The translations under genes and the position numbers were made by a program. This document shows positions 1-8,491 of a stretch of DNA of 64,000 bases, piece after piece. The stretch spans positions 248,001 through 312,000 of the forward strand of contig JAJPHD010000026.1 in NCBI GenBank assembly GCA_021325455.1, read 5' to 3'. The notes beneath the pieces were generated by a model that did not search any database, was not told the DNA's origin, and saw nothing but the letters and a program-made list of their open reading frames with translations. Origin of the DNA: Actinomycetota bacterium (GTDB lineage Bacteria; Actinomycetota; Acidimicrobiia; Acidimicrobiales; JAJPHD01). Within the stretch, counting starts at the first letter, position 1. Each line of letters starts with the position of its first letter.

Positions 1-472
1 GTAGCCGGGCCAGAGGTGCTCCCAGGTGCGGAGGGCCGTCGACGAGGGCCAGGAGCCCGGCCAGCCCGACCATGACCGTGAGCGTCCCGCCCGCCACCCG
101 GCCCGGGGCAGCCCGCTCCCGCCCCGACACCAGGGCCGCCCCCACCCCCATGAGGCCGAGCGGCACCAGCAGGCGGGCCGATCCGAAGAGGTCACCTGTG
201 CCGGCATCGAACAGCCGGCCGGCGGGCCCGATGAGCGAGCCGTACACGGCCAGGGCGGCGAGTAAGCCGATCACCACGAGGATCACGCCCCAGACCTGGC
301 CGCTCAAGCGGCCCAGGGCCACCACCACCCCCCCCACGAGGCGCGCCGCCAGGTCGGGGCGGGGGGGCGGCCGGCGGTGACGGCCGCGGCGCGTCCCACC
401 CCGCGGGGCCGGCCGGCCCTTGGAGGTGGGGGCGGAGCGGGTCCGGGAAGGGCGTGATTTCGCCAGGCTCAC
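1..472 (-). CDS. ftsK: DNA translocase FtsK, N-terminal part (cut by window edge)
   Basis: Only the first 157 codons are in the window. FtsK is the membrane-anchored hexameric motor that pumps chromosomal DNA through the closing septum. The visible part has an Arg/Pro-rich cytoplasmic start (about residues 1-40) and then hydrophobic segments with cores such as VWGVILVVIGLLAALAVYG and LLVPLGLMGVGAAL, as in the FtsK four-helix membrane domain. The motor and gamma domains lie outside the window. FtsK is the usual neighbour downstream of RNase J in actinobacteria, which supports the call. I chose GTG at 472, but in-frame GTGs at 481 and 499 are possible and no clear Shine-Dalgarno decides between them. 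Confidence 0.8.
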   Translation of the reverse strand, partial: MSLAKSRPSRTRSAPTSKGRPAPRGGTRRGRHRRPPPRPDLAARLVGGVVVALGRLSGQVWGVILVVIGLLAALAVYGSLIGPAGRLFDAGTGDLFGSARLLVPLGLMGVGAALVSGRERAAPGRVAGGTLTVMVGLAGLLALVDGPPHLGAPLARL

Positions 473-589
473 AGCAGTCACAACGCTAACACCAGCCACA
501 GAGCCCCCAGTGGCTACCCCGGGGCCCGGGCCGGCTCCTGGGCCGGCGCCGTGACCGCCCGCAGGGGCTCGGGCCTCTGAGGGGAAGGC

Positions 590-2251
590 TCAGGCCTCCA
601 TGACCACCGGCACGATCATGGGCCGCCGGCGGGTCCGCTCGCTCACCAGGCGGCCCATGGCCCCTCGGATGTGACGGCGCAGGGTGTCCTGGTCGGTCGC
701 CCCCCTATCTGCCGCCTCGGCCAAGCCGGCCAGCACGGCTTGGCGCGCCTCCCCGAGGAGCGCCTCCGCCTCAGGGGCGTAGACCCAGCCCCTGGTGATG
801 ATCTCAGGCCCCGTCACCACGTCGCCGGTCTGGACGTCCACGGTGACCACCACCACGATCACCCCCTCCTCGGACAGGGCCTGGCGGTCGCGCAGGACCC
901 CGTGGCCCACGTCGCCCACCGTGCCGTCCACGTAGAGGTAGCCCGCCGGCACCTCGCCATCGAAGTCGATGCCGGAGTCCGAGAGGCGCACGACGTCGCC
1001 GTCCTCGCACAGGAGGACCTTGGACTCGGCCACCCCCATGACGGTGGCCAGCCGGGCGTGGTTGGTGAGGTGGCGGAACTCGCCGTGGACGGGGACGAAG
1101 CACTCGGGGCGGGCCACGGCCAGCAGCGTCTTCAACTCCTCCGCCTTGCCGTGGCCGCTGGCGTGGACCTCGGCGACCCCGGTGTGGACCACCTCTGCCC
1201 CCCGCCGGTACAGGCCGTCGATGACCCGGGCCACGGCGGACTCGTTCCCCGGCACGGCGTGGGACGAGAGGATCACCGTGTCCCCCGGGCCTACGTCCAG
1301 CCACTTGTTGTCGCCGGCGGCCATCAGGGACAGGGCGGACATGGGCTCGCCCTGGGACCCCGTCGAGATCACGCACACCTCCTCGGGGAGCAGGCTGCCG
1401 ATGTCCTCGATGTCCACCAGGGCCTCGTCGGGGAGGCTGAGGAGACCCAGGCTGCGGGCCAGGGCCACGTTCTTGGCCATGGACCGCCCCAAGGTGGCCA
1501 CCCGCCGGCCCGAGGCCACGGCGGCGTCGGCGATCTGCTGGATGCGGTGGATGTGGGAGGCGAAGCACGTGGCGATGATGCGCCGCCCCCGGTGGTCGGC
1601 GAACAGCCGGCGCAGGACCACGCCCACCTCGGCCTCGCTCCTGGTGGTGCCCGGTTCCTCGGCGTTGGTGGAGTCCGAGAGCAGGAGGCGGATGCCCGGG
1701 CCGGTGGCCAGGGCGCCGATGCGCCCCAGGTCGGTGAGCCGCCCGTCCACCGGGGTCAGGTCCAGCTTGAAGTCTCCCGAGTGCAGGATGACGCCCTGCT
1801 CGGTGTGGAAGGCGGTGGCAAAGCCGTTGGGGACCGAGTGGGTCACCGGTATGAACTCCACCTCTACCGGCCCGATGCGGCGGCGCTCGTTGTCCCGGAC
1901 CTCGATCAGCTCGGTCCGGCCCAGAAGGCCCGCCTCCTCGATGCGGTGGCGGGCCAGGCCCAGGGTCAGAGCGGAGCCGTACACGGGGAAGGAGAGGTCC
2001 CGCAGGGCGAAGGCCAGTCCCCCTGTGTGGTCCTCGTGCCCGTGGGTGAGGATGCAGCCCTCGATCCGGTCGGCGTTGTCCCGCAGGTAGGTGAAGTCGG
2101 GCAGCACCAGGTCGACGCCGGGCATCTCCTCGTTGGGGAACATGAGCCCGCAGTCCAGGATCAGGATGCGCCCCTGCACCTCCAGGCAGGCGCAGTTGCG
2201 CCCCACCTCCCCGAGGCCCCCCAGGAAGACGATGCGGACCGGCTCAGGCAC
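590..2251 (-). CDS. rnj: Ribonuclease J
   Basis: A 553-residue metallo-beta-lactamase/beta-CASP ribonuclease with 5'-to-3' exonuclease and endonuclease activity in rRNA maturation and mRNA decay. The metal-binding motif HGHEDH lies at residues 70-75 and a second ligand region (VTHSVPNG, then HSGDFKLD) near residues 135-165. The beta-CASP region and C-terminal domain follow, and the length is normal for the family. It starts with GTG 12 bases after dapA ends, so it is probably the distal gene of a dapB-dapA-rnj run. PNPase is encoded a few kilobases upstream, so two RNA-decay enzymes share this neighbourhood. Confidence 0.95.
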   Translation of the reverse strand: MPEPVRIVFLGGLGEVGRNCACLEVQGRILILDCGLMFPNEEMPGVDLVLPDFTYLRDNADRIEGCILTHGHEDHTGGLAFALRDLSFPVYGSALTLGLARHRIEEAGLLGRTELIEVRDNERRRIGPVEVEFIPVTHSVPNGFATAFHTEQGVILHSGDFKLDLTPVDGRLTDLGRIGALATGPGIRLLLSDSTNAEEPGTTRSEAEVGVVLRRLFADHRGRRIIATCFASHIHRIQQIADAAVASGRRVATLGRSMAKNVALARSLGLLSLPDEALVDIEDIGSLLPEEVCVISTGSQGEPMSALSLMAAGDNKWLDVGPGDTVILSSHAVPGNESAVARVIDGLYRRGAEVVHTGVAEVHASGHGKAEELKTLLAVARPECFVPVHGEFRHLTNHARLATVMGVAESKVLLCEDGDVVRLSDSGIDFDGEVPAGYLYVDGTVGDVGHGVLRDRQALSEEGVIVVVVTVDVQTGDVVTGPEIITRGWVYAPEAEALLGEARQAVLAGLAEAADRGATDQDTLRRHIRGAMGRLVSERTRRRPMIVPVVMEA

Positions 2252-2263
2252 GGTGGGCGACGA

Positions 2264-3166
2264 TCACGCCGCAGCCGGCTCCCTCAGGCCGGCCAGCACG
2301 GCCCGGGCCCGGTCCTCCAGGCCGGGGGGCTCGGGGCCCATGGGGGGCCGGCAGGCCCCACCCGGCAGGCCCAGGACTCTCAGCATGGCCTTGGTGGGCA
2401 CGGGGTTGGGAGCCTCGTCACCGGTCTCGAAGGCGTAGGAGGGGATGAGGCGGGCATTGGCCGCCCGGGCCCCTTCGATGTCGCCCTTGGCGAAGCAGGA
2501 GATCATCCCGGCCATCTCCACCCCGGCCCAGTGGGTGGCCACCCCCACCACACCGCTGGCCCCCACGGCCAGGAGCGGCAGGGTCAAGGCGTCGTCCCCG
2601 CTGTAGAGCTCGAACCCCCCGGGCGCCTCCGCCAGCAGGCGGGCTGACGCCGCCGGGCTGCCGGCGGCGTCCTTCACGGCCACGACGTTGGCCACCCCGC
2701 GAGCCAGGTCGAGGAGGGTCTCGGGGGCCACCTTGCGCCCGGTGCGCACGGGTATGTCGCAGACCATGACGGGCAGGCTGGTGGACTCCGCCACCGCCCT
2801 GAAGTGGGCGGCCAGGCCGGCCTGCGAGGGGCGGTTGTAGTAGGGGGTGACGGCCAGGATGCCGGCGGCCCCGGCCTCCTCGGCCTGGCGGGTCAGATGG
2901 AGGGAGTGGGCGGTGTCATTGGTGGTGGACCCGGCGATCACCGGGACCGTGACCGCCTCGGCCACGGCCCTCCACAGGTCCCTCTTCTCGGTGTCGGAGA
3001 GGGCCGGCGTCTCGCCGGTGGTGCCGGCCACGACCAGGCCGTCGCTGCCGTGCTCGGTCAGCCACCTGGCCAGGCGGGCCGCCCCGTCCAGGTCGAGAGA
3101 GCCATCGGGCCCGAAGGGCGTGGCCATGGCCGTGAGGACGGCACCGAACCTGCCGGGGATGGCCAT
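2264..3166 (-). CDS. dapA: 4-hydroxy-tetrahydrodipicolinate synthase
   Basis: A 300-residue class I aldolase that condenses pyruvate with aspartate semialdehyde, the first committed step of the diaminopimelate/lysine pathway. The fold's landmarks are visible: GTTGE at residues 48-52, TPYYNRP around 107-113, the Schiff-base lysine K165 in VVAVKDAAG, and RTGR around 141-144. One residue is odd. The position equivalent to the catalytic tyrosine of the family (Tyr133 in E. coli, normally Y-[DN]-[IV]-P) reads Cys here (VMVCDIPVRTG, codon TGC). The protein could be a DapA with altered activity, another member of the pyruvate-aldolase superfamily, or carry a sequence error. It lies downstream of dapB and 12 bases before rnj. 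Confidence 0.9.
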   Translation of the reverse strand: MAIPGRFGAVLTAMATPFGPDGSLDLDGAARLARWLTEHGSDGLVVAGTTGETPALSDTEKRDLWRAVAEAVTVPVIAGSTTNDTAHSLHLTRQAEEAGAAGILAVTPYYNRPSQAGLAAHFRAVAESTSLPVMVCDIPVRTGRKVAPETLLDLARGVANVVAVKDAAGSPAASARLLAEAPGGFELYSGDDALTLPLLAVGASGVVGVATHWAGVEMAGMISCFAKGDIEGARAANARLIPSYAFETGDEAPNPVPTKAMLRVLGLPGGACRPPMGPEPPGLEDRARAVLAGLREPAAA

Positions 3167-3230
3167 CAGGCATCCACCTCCATGCCCGGGATGCTACTGC
3201 GCCCCTGTGGGGGCCAGGTTGACCCCCGGG

Positions 3231-3262
3231 CCGGGAGGCTTGCCGGGCATCGGTCCTCCCGG
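3231..3262. other. Hairpin between dapB and dapA
   Basis: Inverted repeat CCGGGAGG / CCTCCCGG (3231-3238 with 3255-3262) in the 138-base gap between dapB and dapA. It could be a weak attenuator or an RNA processing hairpin. No T-run follows it, so termination is not shown. Confidence 0.3.
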
Positions 3263-3304
3263 CTGGGGGTGGCCGCCGCGTCGGGCCTCCAGGGCACCCT
3301 CCCC

Positions 3305-4120
3305 CTACAGCCCGAGCAGGGGCTCGATCCCCACCGTGAGCCCCGGCCGGCCGGCGACGGCCCGCACCGCCAGCAGCACGCCGGGCATGAACGAGGCCCG
3401 GTCATAGGAGTCGTGGCGGATGGTGAGGCTCTGGCCCGTGGCTCCGAGGAGCACCTCCTGGTGGGCCACCAGGCCGCGCAGGCGCACCGAGTGGACCCTC
3501 ACCCCCCCGGGGCCCTCCCCTCCTCGGCTGCCGGGCAGGGACTCCTCGCGTGTCGGGTCGGGCCCGAAGGCCCCCCGCCCTGCCGCCTCCCTGGCCCGGG
3601 CCATGCGCTCGGCGGTGCGCAGGGCGGTCCCCGACGGGGCGTCCACCTTGGCGTCGTGGTGGAGCTCGACCACCTCGGCCGAGTCGGCGAAGGGGGCCGC
3701 CAGCTCGGCCAGGCGCATCATGAGAACGGCCCCGACGGCGAAGTTGGGGGCCAGGATGCAGTTGGGGCCTCCCCCCTCGGGGGGGAAGAGCCGCTCCAAC
3801 TCCTCCACGGCCCGGGCCCCGAGGCCGGTGGTCCCCACAACGGCGTGGACGCCGTGCCCGGCGCACCACCTGAGGTTGGGGAGGGCCGCCCCGGGCGACG
3901 TGAAGTCCACCGCCACCTCGGCTCGGGCACCTTCCAGGGCCTCGATCCCGGGCGCCACCCGCAGGTCACCCTGGGCCGTGCCGGCCACCTCCCCGAGAGA
4001 GGCTCCCGCCCGCCGCGGGTCCACGGCGGCCACCAGCTCGAGGTCGGCCTCGGCGGCCACCGCCCGGCAGACCGTAGCTCCCATGCGTCCGCCGGCTCCG
4101 AGCACTGCCACCCGCACCAC
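3305..4120 (-). CDS. dapB: 4-hydroxy-tetrahydrodipicolinate reductase
   Basis: A 271-residue NAD(P)H-dependent reductase that follows DapA in the lysine/diaminopimelate pathway. The Rossmann motif GAGGRMG is at residues 8-14, the nucleotide-binding GTTG region is mid-protein, and the signature HHDAKVDAPSGTA carries the catalytic His pair and the substrate-binding lysine. The reading frame stays open far upstream, but homology begins at VRVAVLGAGGRMG, so I chose the GTG at 4120 (GTG at 4126 and 4117 are alternatives). The gene is separated from dapA by 138 bases containing a small hairpin. Confidence 0.93.
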   Translation of the reverse strand: MVRVAVLGAGGRMGATVCRAVAAEADLELVAAVDPRRAGASLGEVAGTAQGDLRVAPGIEALEGARAEVAVDFTSPGAALPNLRWCAGHGVHAVVGTTGLGARAVEELERLFPPEGGGPNCILAPNFAVGAVLMMRLAELAAPFADSAEVVELHHDAKVDAPSGTALRTAERMARAREAAGRGAFGPDPTREESLPGSRGGEGPGGVRVHSVRLRGLVAHQEVLLGATGQSLTIRHDSYDRASFMPGVLLAVRAVAGRPGLTVGIEPLLGL

Positions 4121-4190
4121 GCCCACGGTAGAGCCCCGGGCCCCGGGCCGCAGCCCGGGGCGCTTCTCGCTCCTGATCTCGCCCCGGCTG

Positions 4191-4487
4191 GTGTCCGCCG
4201 GGTTGGCCCTGGCCCAGGACGACAGCGAGGAACCGCTGCTGCTCGCCGCCGAAGGCGACACCGTGGGCAGCCGCACCTCGGCGTCACTGTCCACCCGGCG
4301 GGCCCGGGCCGACCTTTCCCGCCGCCCAAGGGGTGTTGCCGAGTGCCTGTTCCGCTGCGTGCGCCGCGTGGGGGAGACAGCCGTATCCCTGGGGCCCACC
4401 CTGGCCTCGGTCTTCGGTGGCCGCCATTCGCCCGGGACCCCTTCCCGGGCTTCGGGACGCCCGGCCCGGGGGGAGCGGAGCCACTGA
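4191..4487 (+). CDS. Possible small hypothetical protein
   Basis: The only gap over 300 bases in the window (4121-4506, between dapB and the M16 peptidase gene) contains a plus-strand frame from GTG 4191 to TGA 4487, 98 codons. By my hand count about 86% of third positions are G or C against about 73% and 67% at first and second positions, the gradient seen in real genes here. The protein would begin MSAGLALAQDDSEEPLLLAA and become Arg/Ser-rich; I recognise no domain. The rest of the gap holds a GC-rich inverted repeat (GCCCCGGG/CCCGGGGC, about 4132-4161). It may equally be a non-coding dapB leader read in the wrong direction. Confidence 0.35.
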   Translation: MSAGLALAQDDSEEPLLLAAEGDTVGSRTSASLSTRRARADLSRRPRGVAECLFRCVRRVGETAVSLGPTLASVFGGRHSPGTPSRASGRPARGERSH

Positions 4488-4506
4488 CCGGCCAGGGCGA
4501 CGCCCC

Positions 4507-5811
4507 CTAGCCGACCGCCCCCGGCTGGAAGTCGTCCTCGCGGAAGGGCCCCACGACGGCCAGACTGCGGGGCCCACCGAGCACCCGGCGAGCCGCCTCG
4601 TGGACCTGGTCCAAGGTGACGGCCTCGATGCGGGCCAGCAGCTCCTCCAGCTCCAGGACCTCCCCGTGGAGGAGCTGGCTCCTGCCTATCCGGCTCATCC
4701 TGGCGCCCGAGTCCTCGAGGGACAGCAGCGACTGAGCCCGCAGGTACCCCCTCGCCACCTCCAGCTCGGCCTCGGTGATGCCCTCTGCCACCAAGCGGTC
4801 CAGCTCGTCGCGGATCAGGGCCAGGACCTCGCCGGCCCGGCTGGGGGCGGTGCCGGCGTAGATGGAGAGCACCCCTGAGTCCTCGTAGGCCACCCGCTCT
4901 GAGTAGACGGCGTAGGCCAGGCCCCGCTGCTCCCGTATCTCCTGGAACAGGCGGCTGGAGAGCCCGCCCCCGAGCACGTGGTTGAGGATGTCGAGGGCCC
5001 ACCTGGACTGGTCGCGCCGGGCCGGCCCCCGCATCCCCACCACCAGATGGGCCTGCTCGGTCGGCCGGTGGATGACGCTCATGGGCACCGGCTGGGCTGG
5101 CGGCGGTTGCCGCCGGGGCCGCTCCCCGCCCGAGCGGTCGCCCAGGCGGCGCTCCAGCCCCTCCCTCGCCCTGCCGGGGTCCACGTTGCCCGCCACCGAC
5201 ACGACCATGTTCGCCGGCTGGTAGTGGCGCTCGAAGAACTGGCGGATGTCTGCCCGGCCCATGGCCCGCACGCTCTCCTCGGAGCCGAGAACGTCCCGGC
5301 CCAGGGGGTGGCCGGGGAAGATCGCCGCCGCCGAGACCTCGTGCACGAGGTCAGCCGGCTCGTCGGCATGCATGAGGATCTCCTCCAAGATGACCTGACG
5401 CTCGGCCTCGATCTCGTCCGGCCGCAGGGCCGGGGAGGTCATGATGTCGCACAGGATGTCCAGGCCGAGGTCGAGGTCAGAGGACAGCAGCCTCACGTAG
5501 AAGGCCGTGAACTCCCTGGCCGTGAAGGCGTTCATCTCTCCCCCCACGGCGTCCACGGCCTGGGCGATGGCCCGAGCGCTGCGCTCGGGCGTCCCCTTGA
5601 AGAGCAGGTGCTCGAGGAAGTGGGAAGCCCCCGAGAGCCGGCTGTCCTCGTCCCGCCCCCCGGTGCCGACCCAGAAGCCCAGGCTCACCGAGGCCACGTT
5701 GTCCATGGCCTCGGTGACGAGCGTCAGCCCACCGTCGAGGCTGACGGCCCTGATGCCGGAGCCGTCCACCCCCGGGCCCGACCCGGCTGCGCCCGGCTCG
5801 TCCGGCACCAC
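4507..5811 (-). CDS. M16-family zinc metallopeptidase (processing-peptidase-like)
   Basis: A 434-residue pitrilysin-type peptidase related to mitochondrial processing peptidase beta subunit and to PqqF-like bacterial enzymes. The inverted zinc motif HFLEH (HxxEH) is at residues 64-68, and the distal glutamate ligand region (ERQVILEEI) follows about 75 residues later, so both metal-binding elements are intact. The second M16 domain occupies the C-terminal half. The frame extends upstream inside pnp, but homology starts just after the pnp stop, so I chose GTG 5811 (GTG 5808 also possible), four bases past the pnp stop codon. The pnp-M16-dapB order is widespread in Gram-positive bacteria; the substrate is unknown. 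Confidence 0.9.
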   Translation of the reverse strand: MVPDEPGAAGSGPGVDGSGIRAVSLDGGLTLVTEAMDNVASVSLGFWVGTGGRDEDSRLSGASHFLEHLLFKGTPERSARAIAQAVDAVGGEMNAFTAREFTAFYVRLLSSDLDLGLDILCDIMTSPALRPDEIEAERQVILEEILMHADEPADLVHEVSAAAIFPGHPLGRDVLGSEESVRAMGRADIRQFFERHYQPANMVVSVAGNVDPGRAREGLERRLGDRSGGERPRRQPPPAQPVPMSVIHRPTEQAHLVVGMRGPARRDQSRWALDILNHVLGGGLSSRLFQEIREQRGLAYAVYSERVAYEDSGVLSIYAGTAPSRAGEVLALIRDELDRLVAEGITEAELEVARGYLRAQSLLSLEDSGARMSRIGRSQLLHGEVLELEELLARIEAVTLDQVHEAARRVLGGPRSLAVVGPFREDDFQPGAVG

Positions 5812-5815
5812 CCCC

Positions 5816-8308
5816 CTAGCGGCGGCCCGAGCGGCGTGGGTTGCGCCGGGGCCCGTGGCCTTCGGAGCGGTGGCCGCGGCCCGGCGAGGCGTTGGGATCA
5901 GGGCCCAGGTCCCCGTACTCGCTCTCCAGCTCGGCGGCGAAGACCTCCTCGAACGACGGAGCCTGGTTCTCCTGGCCGCCGCCGGCTGAGCGCGCCTGGC
6001 GGCCACCGCCGTCGTGGCGACCGCCACCGCCTTCCCGGCCCCGGCCTGCGCCGCCCTCGCCCGAGCGACCATCCGGGCGGCCACCCTCGCCCTGGCTACC
6101 ACTGTCGGCCCCCGAGCCGGGCTCGGCCACGGCGGCCCCGCCCGCCTCGGCTAGGGACAGGGACACCTTGCCCTGGGGGTCTATGTCATCCACCTTGACC
6201 TCGACCTCCTGGCCCAGGTCGAGCACGTCCTCCACCCGCTCTACCCTCCGGCCCCGGCCCAGCTTGGAGATGTGGACCAGGCCGTCCCTGCCGGGCAGGA
6301 TGTTCACGAAGGCACCGAACTTGGTGAGGTTCACCACCCGGCCCGTGTAGGTCCCACCGATCTCGGCCTTGGGGGGGTCCAGGATCATCTCGATGCGGCG
6401 GCGGGCCTCCTTCACCGCCCCGCCGTCCTTGGCGCCTATGGTGACGAGGCCCACCAGGTCCTCGTCCTCGACGTTGATGTCCGCCCCGGTCTCCTGCTGC
6501 AGGGTGTTGATGATCTTGCCCTTGGGGCCGATGATCTCCCCGATCTTGTCCAGGGGGATCTCGAAGCTCACGATCTTGGGCGCGCTGTCCTTCACCTCCG
6601 GCCGGGGCTCGGCGATGGCGGCCCGCATCACCTCCAGGATCTGCAGGCGCGCTTCCCGGGCCTGGGTCAGCGCCCGGGCCAGCACCTCGGCCGGCAGGCC
6701 GTCGATCTTGGTGTCCAGCTGGAGGGCGGTGACGAAGTCCGCCGTCCCGGCCACCTTGAAGTCCATGTCCCCGAAGGCGTCCTCGGCCCCGAGGATGTCG
6801 GTGAGGGTCACGTACTGCCCCTCGGCGTGGACCAGCCCCATGGCGATGCCTGCCACCGGGGCCTTGATGGGCACCCCGGCATCCATGAGCGAGAGCGTGG
6901 AGCCGCACACCGAGGCCATGGAGGTGGAGCCGTTGGAGGAAAGGACGTCGGACACCACGCGCAGCGTGTAGGGGAACTCCTCGGCCGTCGGGACCACCGG
7001 CACGAGCGCCCGCTCCGCCAGGAGCCCGTGGCCTATCTCCCGGCGCTTGGGGCCCCGCATGAAGCCGGTCTCCCCGGTGGAGTAGGGCGGGAAGTTGTAA
7101 TGGTGCATGTAGCGCTTGGAGTCATCGACCCCGATGGTGTCGAGCTGCTGGCTCATGCGGGGCATGCCCAGGGTGCAGACGCTCAGGACCTGGGTCTCGC
7201 CCCTCTGGAAGAGGGCCGAGCCGTGGGCGGTGGGCAGCACGTCCACCTCTGCCGACAGCGGCCGGATGTCCCTCGGGCCCCGGCCGTCGATGCGCACCCC
7301 CTGCTCCACGATCCGCCGCCGTACCAGCTGCTTGGTGAGCGAGCGGATGGCCGCCCGCACCTCCTTGTCCCTCCCCTCGAGCTCCGGCCGCTCGGCGGCC
7401 GCGGCCAGGATTTGCGAGCCGGCCTCGTCGAGGGCCGCCGCCCGCTCGGCCTTGCCCGCCACCGCGTTGGCCCGGGAGAGCAGGTCCGTGCCGACGGAGG
7501 TGACGAACTCCCATACGTCGCTGCCGTAATCCACCTGGAGCTCGTAGGGGATGGGCGGGCGCTTCCCGCCCGCCGCCTCCACGAGGCGGCGCTGGAGGTC
7601 GATGGACTCGGCGATCCAGCGCTTGGCCGCCTCCAGGCCCTCGGCGATGACCTCCTCGGTCACCTTGGGGGCCCCCTCCTGGTAGCGCTCCCAGCTGCCC
7701 TCGGTGCCGCCGGCCTCCACCATCATGATGGCCACGTCGCCGTCGACGGCCCGCCCCGCCACCACCAGCTCGAAGCTGGACTCGTCACCCTCCTGCCAGC
7801 TGGGGTGCGGGATCCATTCCCCGGAGGTGGAGTAGGCGATCCGCACCGCCCCGATGGGGCCGTCGAAGGGGATGCCCGAGACCATGAGGGCAGCCGAGGC
7901 GGCGTTGATGGCCAGCACGTCGTGCGGGTTGACCTGGTCGGCCCCGAGGACGGTGGCCACCACATGGACCTCGTTGCGGAACCCGTTAGGGAACGAGGGC
8001 CGCAGGGGGCGGTCGATCAGGCGGGCGTTGAGGATGGCCTGGTCCGTGGCCCGGCCCTCCCGGCGGAAGAACGACCCCGGGATCTTCCCGGCCGCGTACA
8101 TCCGCTCCTCGACGTCCACCGTGAGGGGGAAGAAGTCGATCCCCTCCCGGACGGTCTTGGCGGCCGTGGCCGCCACCAGGACCACCGTGTCCCCGAGCCG
8201 GCCCAGGACCGCTCCATCGGCCTGGCCGGCCAGCTTGCCGGTCTCGAAGGACAGCGTCTTGCCGGTCGTCCCGCTCACCGGGGCCGACACGGAGATGGCA
8301 CCCGCCAT
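5816..8308 (-). CDS. pnp: Polyribonucleotide nucleotidyltransferase (PNPase)
   Basis: An 830-residue phosphorolytic 3'-to-5' exoribonuclease. Two RNase PH-like domains with an intervening helical domain fill roughly residues 1-590, followed by a KH domain (IIGPKGKIINTLQQ) and an S1 domain (GRVVNLTKFGAFVNILPG). After about residue 735 comes a long low-complexity Gly/Arg/Asp tail ending RRNPRRSGRR, extra to the core enzyme and probably RNA- or protein-interacting. I chose ATG 8308 because AGGAG sits five bases upstream; the in-frame GTG at 8314 is too close to that site. It lies downstream of rpsO, across a 183-base gap with two strong hairpins, the classic rpsO-pnp arrangement. Confidence 0.96.
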   Translation of the reverse strand: MAGAISVSAPVSGTTGKTLSFETGKLAGQADGAVLGRLGDTVVLVAATAAKTVREGIDFFPLTVDVEERMYAAGKIPGSFFRREGRATDQAILNARLIDRPLRPSFPNGFRNEVHVVATVLGADQVNPHDVLAINAASAALMVSGIPFDGPIGAVRIAYSTSGEWIPHPSWQEGDESSFELVVAGRAVDGDVAIMMVEAGGTEGSWERYQEGAPKVTEEVIAEGLEAAKRWIAESIDLQRRLVEAAGGKRPPIPYELQVDYGSDVWEFVTSVGTDLLSRANAVAGKAERAAALDEAGSQILAAAAERPELEGRDKEVRAAIRSLTKQLVRRRIVEQGVRIDGRGPRDIRPLSAEVDVLPTAHGSALFQRGETQVLSVCTLGMPRMSQQLDTIGVDDSKRYMHHYNFPPYSTGETGFMRGPKRREIGHGLLAERALVPVVPTAEEFPYTLRVVSDVLSSNGSTSMASVCGSTLSLMDAGVPIKAPVAGIAMGLVHAEGQYVTLTDILGAEDAFGDMDFKVAGTADFVTALQLDTKIDGLPAEVLARALTQAREARLQILEVMRAAIAEPRPEVKDSAPKIVSFEIPLDKIGEIIGPKGKIINTLQQETGADINVEDEDLVGLVTIGAKDGGAVKEARRRIEMILDPPKAEIGGTYTGRVVNLTKFGAFVNILPGRDGLVHISKLGRGRRVERVEDVLDLGQEVEVKVDDIDPQGKVSLSLAEAGGAAVAEPGSGADSGSQGEGGRPDGRSGEGGAGRGREGGGGRHDGGGRQARSAGGGQENQAPSFEEVFAAELESEYGDLGPDPNASPGRGHRSEGHGPRRNPRRSGRR

Positions 8309-8348
8309 ACTCACTCCTGACGATCAGGGCGGTGGCGTGGCCAGTTCC

Positions 8349-8391
8349 CAGTCGTCGCCCACCCGGTTAGAAGCCGGGTGGCCGGCGACTG
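8349..8391 (-). promoter_or_regulatory. Long stem-loop in the pnp leader
   Basis: In the rpsO-pnp gap, CAGTCG pairs with CGACTG (8349-8354/8386-8391) and CCACCCGG with CCGGGTGG (8359-8366/8374-8381) around a seven-base loop. The result is an almost continuous stem. In E. coli an RNase III-cleaved hairpin at the same place mediates pnp autoregulation; a similar role here is inference from position and shape. Confidence 0.6.
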
Positions 8392-8422
8392 GCAGCTGGA
8401 CCCAGGCACCGCCGGTTCCAAC

Positions 8423-8445
8423 ACGGGGGAGCCAGGCTCCCCCGT
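8423..8445 (-). terminator. Terminator-like hairpin downstream of rpsO
   Basis: Perfect 10-bp stem (ACGGGGGAGC with GCTCCCCCGT) and a three-base loop, 46 bases past the rpsO stop. No strong U-tract follows, as is common for actinobacterial hairpin terminators. It may terminate some rpsO transcripts and let others read into pnp. Confidence 0.55.
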
Positions 8446-8491
8446 CATTCCGAAGGGACGGCCGGCGAGCCGCCCCGGAGCCTCGGTGGGA

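Noticed and set aside
473-589. Possible small RNA or promoter between rnj and ftsK
   Set aside because: The gap has GC-rich direct repeats (GGGCCGG) but no convincing -10/-35 pair or stable hairpin with a terminator tail.
671-2647. Long plus-strand frame opposite rnj and dapA
   Set aside because: Antisense shadow of two well-supported genes with catalytic motifs on the minus strand.
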